Origin: a virus
Length of the DNA: 36,378 nt
Virus record (IMG/VR): IMGVR_UViG_3300031578_000168
Span: 1 to 36,378 of that record
Direction: 5' to 3' (one strand)
Both the position numbers and the translations under genes were made by a program. The stretch's first letter is position 1. Each line of letters begins with the position of its first letter. Positions 32,622-36,378 of this stretch are shown piece by piece. The notes beneath the pieces were generated by a model that saw only the letters and a program-made list of their open reading frames with translations, searched no databases and was not told where the DNA came from.

Positions 32622-32641
32622 GGGGGACCCGAAGGCCCCCC
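32622..32641 (-). terminator. C(UUCG)G-capped hairpin between the ubiquitin-like and E1-like genes
   Basis: Minus strand GGGGGGCC, TTCG, GGTCCCCC forms an 8-bp stem with one G-T pair and a UUCG loop closed by C-G, an exceptionally stable RNA loop known from T4 intercistronic regions. It begins 22 bases after the stop of the ubiquitin-like gene. No T-run follows on this strand, so it may stabilise the upstream message or attenuate rather than terminate fully. Confidence 0.75.
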
Positions 32642-32663
32642 ATTTTATTCCATCAAGGATGGA

Positions 32664-33140
32664 TTAGCACCCTTTCTTGCCGGCAGGTTTCAGATACTCG
32701 AGGGTATCTCCCGGTTGCAGGGTGTACTCTGCACCGACTTCCTTACCGTTTACCAGACCTGTGGACAGGCGATCCACATTCAGAACCTCACGGAGAAAAT
32801 CCCCAACTTCCTTGACGCTACGGCCGGCAACGGGAAAGTTACCGGAAGAGGCACCACAGGACACCTGAATGGTGGTGGAGGTTTTGGAACCGAAAGGAGC
32901 TCCAGGTTTGGTCAGAACGCTTTGTGCCTGAAAGGCCACGCCGCCTATTGCTGCAGGTTTTGCTGCGGCCGCTTTGGCCACGGTTGCTCCGGATGCACCG
33001 AATTTGTTCAGAATGGCTGCGATCACGACATCCTTGGGTTTCTTGGTCATGCCAGGAATGGCGAGTTCATCAACACACATTCTTTTGAGTTCGACTGCAG
33101 TTTTGGCTTCCAGAGTTTCGCGAGTAAAAGTTGCTCCCAT
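32664..33140 (-). CDS. Ubiquitin-like modifier with an N-terminal SAP-like domain, 158 aa
   Basis: Residues about 14-47 (ELKRMCVDELAIPGMTKKPK...) fit a small SAP/HeH-type helix-extended-helix domain, often a nucleic-acid binder. An Ala-rich linker follows. Residues about 88-153 read as a beta-grasp fold: TTIQVSCG, a helix VKEVGDFLREVL, then LVNGKEV and YTLQPGDTLEYLKP, similar to ThiS/MoaD-type proteins. The C-terminus PAGKKGC resembles the xGxKG end of PRTRC protein C but has an extra cysteine. G+C is about 54% in two stretches I counted, well above neighbours. Strong AAGGAG site. Two E1-like genes and an E2-like gene surround it. Confidence 0.7.
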   Translation of the reverse strand: MGATFTRETLEAKTAVELKRMCVDELAIPGMTKKPKDVVIAAILNKFGASGATVAKAAAAKPAAIGGVAFQAQSVLTKPGAPFGSKTSTTIQVSCGASSGNFPVAGRSVKEVGDFLREVLNVDRLSTGLVNGKEVGAEYTLQPGDTLEYLKPAGKKGC

Positions 33141-33186
33141 GTTTAAATCTCCTTGTTACGTTTAGTTTGTTGTTGTTGTTCACGAT

Positions 33187-33202
33187 GTGACCAAATGGTC
33201 AC
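33187..33202 (-). promoter_or_regulatory. Short palindrome after the ThiF stop codon
   Basis: GTGACC and GGTCAC arms of six bases flank AAAT. On the minus strand it starts at the last base of the ThiF stop codon. It is followed by an unstructured AACAACAACAACAAAC leader and then the ubiquitin-like gene. It may be a transcript-processing hairpin or an operator; the T-run of a terminator is missing. Confidence 0.4.
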
Positions 33203-33894
33203 TACTGTTTTACGATTCGAATCTTCGAGTTGGAGTTCATACTCAAAATATCAAAGTAGACCTCCGACCGATCATGCTGACCCTTCACAACAGAGTTGTA
33301 GAATAACCAACACATCAGCGTTGCAACGCCCAGATTTGTGAAATACAACTGGGGTTCCGATTGTGATAATTCCTCACATGACATTTCATCTGGTAACTTA
33401 TCGTCAGGGTTTGCAATCTCTGGATGATAGGCACATAGGTCAGGTGTTAAATCTACCCCCCCTCTTCTGACATAAAGTTGTGCATTACCATCTGTTAATT
33501 CATTCCCACCAGAAATAATTGTAACATCATTCAGATTCTTACAATAATTGTTAATTATCATTCTGGATTTGTGATTGTCAACACATATGAATACAATTGT
33601 ATTCTCTTTAATTACTTGGGCAATATTAGTTTCATTGATGTAAGCATCGAATACGTCAAATTCGATATTGCTGAACTTCATAGCAAGCTCATCGGCTTTT
33701 GTTTCAGCTTTGTTGCCCATACCACTAAATTCCTGTCGTTCGAAATTTTTCATTTCGTATTGGTCTCCATCGACCAAAAGTATGTTCGCTTCATAATCTT
33801 GAGAAAAGTTTAGAAACCGACAAAGACGTTCTGCAAGGATTGTGCCGACACCGCCCAAGCCGATAATAGTAATATCAATGGACTGTTGTGTCAT
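33202..33894 (-). CDS. ThiF/E1-like adenylating enzyme (first of two), 230 aa
   Basis: The Rossmann motif IIGLGGVGT (GLGGVG at 12-17), ribose-binding VDGDQYE (Asp42/Asp44), KNFERQEF (Arg53) for ATP phosphate and ICVDNHKSR (Asp106) fit ThiF/E1 proteins. The YHPEIANPDD...MSCEELSQSEPQ segment places a candidate thioester cysteine at 173. Its layout resembles PRTRC-system ThiF proteins. I chose ATG at 33894, with GGAGG five bases upstream, over the GTG at 33900. The gene overlaps the JAB gene by 20 bases. It probably adenylates the C-terminus of the neighbouring ubiquitin-like protein. Confidence 0.88.
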   Translation of the reverse strand: MTQQSIDITIIGLGGVGTILAERLCRFLNFSQDYEANILLVDGDQYEMKNFERQEFSGMGNKAETKADELAMKFSNIEFDVFDAYINETNIAQVIKENTIVFICVDNHKSRMIINNYCKNLNDVTIISGGNELTDGNAQLYVRRGGVDLTPDLCAYHPEIANPDDKLPDEMSCEELSQSEPQLYFTNLGVATLMCWLFYNSVVKGQHDRSEVYFDILSMNSNSKIRIVKQ

Positions 33895-35737
33895 TCCCAC
33901 CTCCGAATACCTTTCTCATTTTCTCAATAAGAGATAATGGTTTTGAAGTCCCTGGTTGTTCAGGATCAGGAATCCTTTCCAGGTGCTTATCGGCTTCTGC
34001 TGCAGCATCTAATATAGCTTGATGCTCTTCATCTGATTGGTGAAGGAATGCCCCTGAGTCTGCTTCCATTTGCTTCTCACGATCAATCTCGGAACTTGAC
34101 ATTGGATGACCACAAGCGTAGCAGCCTCCGATTCTTTCAATGCTGTCAAATGTGTTTTCTTCATTACATTTGGGGCAAATCAGAAAATGGCCAGGTTCTT
34201 CGTCATCAATAACAGTCAACTCAACAGGTCCGTTACAATAAGGGCATTGTCCTGCGGTTTCCATTTCTGACTCACCAAAGACTCCTTGGCAATATGGGCA
34301 TTCCCATTCCATCTCTTTATCCGCTGAGACGGTATCCGGCAATAATGTGTAACAATACGGACAACATTCATCTGTTGATAATTTCAAGAACGTATTGTTA
34401 CATTCCAGACAGGTTTGATATCCCTGTTGATCCGGTTGTACTTCCATTGATTGTGCAGAGTTTAATGCCGCTTCCCGATCTATATCATCCATCGGCGGCC
34501 CCTGCTCATAACCATCTTTAAGTTCATCTTGATCTATCTGGACCAAATGATCGTCCGTTTTACATGTTGGACATACTGCTTCAGCATCTGTTGTTGTGAA
34601 AACGACCTTGCACTTTTCGCAGTGATACATTTCCTCTTCAAACTCAATGCCTTCCATTTCATTCATAATTTTAGTTTCTCGGTGCTTACATGACAGACAT
34701 GGATTTAATGGATCACATGCTGGTTTTTCACCTGGTTTTACAACAACCGCCGGAGTTCCTGGTTTCTGCCCAACGAATCCTGGTAATTGTTTTTGGTTGC
34801 CAGGTGCAATGTATCGGCCAGCTTGGTCCCAAAGACTGGCGTCATAATTTCCACCCCAGCCATTCCAGCGACCACGACCATTCTTGTACATCCCACGTTG
34901 ACCCTGCCAATAGTTTCCACCACGCCAATCGCCATAGTATCCACCGTAGGTATATGTATATGTCCCACGTTCAACCATGTCCATCCATTTGGAATTGAAT
35001 TGGCGTTTGCTTTCCGACACTTTAAATATGTATCGTTTGTCGAATTTTCTTGTTTGATATGCACTCTTGCTGCTGGCCTTTTCATCTAAGACCATTTTAC
35101 CATTTGCGTCAGCCTTATATATCTTTGTGGTATATTTGATTTCTTTTTCATCAATATCCTTGGTCTTTGATAACCCAAGCATATAATCATCGGGATTCAC
35201 CATAAACCGATGGCCATTGGCAACGATTGATGCTGATAAGCTAAACTCTTCAGACATTACATTGCCGTATGTGATATGAAGTCCATCAAACGTCTTTTCA
35301 TCGCTATCATCAACACCTGAGTGAAACGCTGAAAAGTTTGCATGGCTGTGAATTGTTCCGATCATTGTAAAACCTTCAATGGTAACTCCTCGGTTATAAT
35401 CACATGCCGCTGCTGTAACTTTTTGATGGGGAGGAACAACTCGGTACTTTCCGGTTGCCTCATTGTAGAATAACAGCACAATTGCCTCGCCACTATACTT
35501 TTGATATACTGCTTTAAAGAACTCAAGTATCTTGGCTCCGGTTTGTGCTGGCAATGGATTGATATACATGCGTGCCATTGTATTGGCACTTTGCAAGATT
35601 GAAATGTTTTTAACAGGGGCGATGCTTTCCATCACCCCCATTTTCTTTTTCAGGAAGATTCCTTCTTTTGCGACGATATAATAAATATCATCATCCGGAA
35701 GTTCCTGTGTCCCGTCATTGATAACAACTTTGAACAT
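33875..35737 (-). CDS. JAB/JAMM metalloprotease fused to tandem zinc ribbons, 620 aa
   Basis: The JAMM motif is complete: His130-Ser-His132, seven residues, Ser140, two residues, Asp143, with Glu84 as candidate catalytic base. JAMM proteases remove or process ubiquitin-like tags. After a Gly/Tyr/Trp-rich region (260-310), four CxxC...CxxC zinc ribbons follow at 373-392, 443-462, 480-501 and 521-542, with an extra CLSC at 347-350. The ribbons could bind substrate, modifier or nucleic acid, or serve as an E3-like adaptor. An AAAGGAG site precedes the ATG, which overlaps the stop of the upstream gene (TAATG). The ThiF gene follows. Confidence 0.9.
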   Translation of the reverse strand: MFKVVINDGTQELPDDDIYYIVAKEGIFLKKKMGVMESIAPVKNISILQSANTMARMYINPLPAQTGAKILEFFKAVYQKYSGEAIVLLFYNEATGKYRVVPPHQKVTAAACDYNRGVTIEGFTMIGTIHSHANFSAFHSGVDDSDEKTFDGLHITYGNVMSEEFSLSASIVANGHRFMVNPDDYMLGLSKTKDIDEKEIKYTTKIYKADANGKMVLDEKASSKSAYQTRKFDKRYIFKVSESKRQFNSKWMDMVERGTYTYTYGGYYGDWRGGNYWQGQRGMYKNGRGRWNGWGGNYDASLWDQAGRYIAPGNQKQLPGFVGQKPGTPAVVVKPGEKPACDPLNPCLSCKHRETKIMNEMEGIEFEEEMYHCEKCKVVFTTTDAEAVCPTCKTDDHLVQIDQDELKDGYEQGPPMDDIDREAALNSAQSMEVQPDQQGYQTCLECNNTFLKLSTDECCPYCYTLLPDTVSADKEMEWECPYCQGVFGESEMETAGQCPYCNGPVELTVIDDEEPGHFLICPKCNEENTFDSIERIGGCYACGHPMSSSEIDREKQMEADSGAFLHQSDEEHQAILDAAAEADKHLERIPDPEQPGTSKPLSLIEKMRKVFGGGNDTTVH

Positions 35738-36378
35738 TAAGCTCTCCTTTGGTTTAAGTATCTGGTTGATAAAGCATTCTCGAATACATCAAATGAATGT
35801 AGATTTAACATCCCCCTGAGTATCCCAACTTGTTCGATTTTCGCCGGTGAGACTCGTGGTGCAGGAATACAATCCAGCCTGCACTCCCTTGTCATATAAC
35901 GATCAAGAGAATAAGACTCGGGATAACCACCGAAATATTCAAGTGGCATTGCTCTTAATGCCCGTGTTGTTGATGGGCCGTATAATAGATATCCATAATT
36001 ATTCTTGTAATCTTTCAAGCCATTGATAATATCTCCTGCCTGAAATTTAATCTTTGATAAATCTAATGGGGCATGGTCAAGTTTCGGCCATTGTTTGGAC
36101 TTCAATGTGATTTTCTTGAAGTTTTCCATAACATCATTGAACCACAATGTGCACCCATTTGAACAGAGAACTAATGGTTCTCCGCCGGTGTCGGTAATGA
36201 AGGCGACTATAATATTCACATCCTTCTTTGGAAAACAAGGAATGCCGGCAGTTGTTGCTACGATCTTTGTGCCTGCTGACAAACGGCCAATTTTATTTGT
36301 GACCTTTCTTACTTTACCCGTTTTAATGATTCCATGATATCCGTCAACATATAGGGTTTCCGACAGATTGCCTTCTTT
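35737..36378 (-). CDS. Unknown protein, C-terminal 213 aa (runs off the right edge)
   Basis: The frame is open from the right edge to a stop overlapping the JAB start. The first in-window start-like codon is a TTG at 36282, but the frame continues upstream with plausible protein (LYVDGYHGIIKTGK), so the true start is probably outside. The visible part is beta-rich at first (GTKIVATTAGIPCF, VNIIVAFITDTGG, VLCSNGCTLWF) with two cysteines, then helical. It is coupled to the conjugation cassette by its one-base overlap with the JAB gene. I do not recognise the family. Confidence 0.7.
   Translation of the reverse strand, partial: KEGNLSETLYVDGYHGIIKTGKVRKVTNKIGRLSAGTKIVATTAGIPCFPKKDVNIIVAFITDTGGEPLVLCSNGCTLWFNDVMENFKKITLKSKQWPKLDHAPLDLSKIKFQAGDIINGLKDYKNNYGYLLYGPSTTRALRAMPLEYFGGYPESYSLDRYMTRECRLDCIPAPRVSPAKIEQVGILRGMLNLHSFDVFENALSTRYLNQRRA

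Noticed and set aside
32622-32641. Intrinsic terminator for plus-strand transcription (hairpin followed by ATTTTATT)
   Set aside because: There is no plus-strand gene within this region to terminate; the C(UUCG)G loop is on the minus-strand RNA, where the genes are.
35737-36282. Complete 181-residue gene starting at the TTG at 36282
   Set aside because: The frame continues to the window edge with plausible protein and there is no convincing ribosome binding site before the TTG, so I treat it as a partial gene.
1-36378. CRISPR arrays, insertion sequences, tRNA genes, integrase or attachment sites
   Set aside because: I saw no regularly spaced direct repeats, transposase or integrase motifs, or tRNA folds while reading the intergenic stretches.

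Overview
This window looks like part of the genome of a large, AT-rich, T4-like contractile-tailed phage (myovirus). It carries a tail tube protein, gp26-, gp25- and gp6-like baseplate proteins, a gp27-like hub, a tape measure protein, a gp48/gp54-like protein and a gp17-like large terminase. Genes are tightly packed and often overlap at stop/start codons. There are no tRNA or rRNA genes, no CRISPR array and no insertion sequence. No gene identifies the host. Unlike T4, the phage encodes its own unsplit RNA polymerase beta and beta' subunits.

Layout. (1) Positions 1-3096, minus strand: a small operon with a membrane/coiled-coil protein, a radical SAM/SPASM enzyme, two adjacent proteins sharing an almost identical FVTNSSSSSF N-terminus, an unknown protein and the start of a membrane-anchored protein. 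(2) Positions 3097-3237: a divergent promoter region with an inverted repeat. (3) Positions 3238-10378, plus strand: HAD-like phosphatase, tail tube, gp26-like protein with a probable +1 frameshift extension, gp25, an unknown, gp6 and an unknown. (4) Positions 10375-18646, minus strand: hub, terminase, HExxH protein, tape measure and gp48/54-like protein, transcribed right to left from a promoter motif that lies just past a strong terminator (18700-18732). (5) Positions 18746-36378, minus strand: a long operon, in transcription order a partial unknown, JAB/JAMM protease with zinc ribbons, ThiF/E1-like protein, ubiquitin-like protein, second E1-like protein, E2-like protein, small helical protein, RNAP beta', RNAP beta, two small proteins, FolE2, a TIM-barrel protein, several unknowns, a methyltransferase-like protein and a DUF932-like protein.

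The most striking content is a compact ubiquitin-like conjugation cassette (31249-35737) with a candidate for every step: modifier, two E1-like adenylating enzymes, an E2-like carrier with an HPN...Cys motif, and a deconjugating/processing JAMM protease fused to four tandem zinc ribbons. It sits immediately upstream of the phage RNA polymerase genes in one apparent operon. Resemblance to PRTRC-type (ThiF/JAB) cassettes is clear for the ThiF protein and suggestive for the modifier.

Regulation. Four transcription-unit starts share a T-rich tract followed by a variant of (A/G)GAACAAAATA(T/C)AAAT, a candidate promoter for the phage or modified host polymerase. Stable hairpins sit directly behind several stop codons. 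One is closed by a C(UUCG)G tetraloop. Another lies between a Shine-Dalgarno sequence and its start codon, as in T4 gene 38. The ubiquitin-like gene and the DUF932-like gene have clearly higher G+C than their neighbours, which may reflect high expression.
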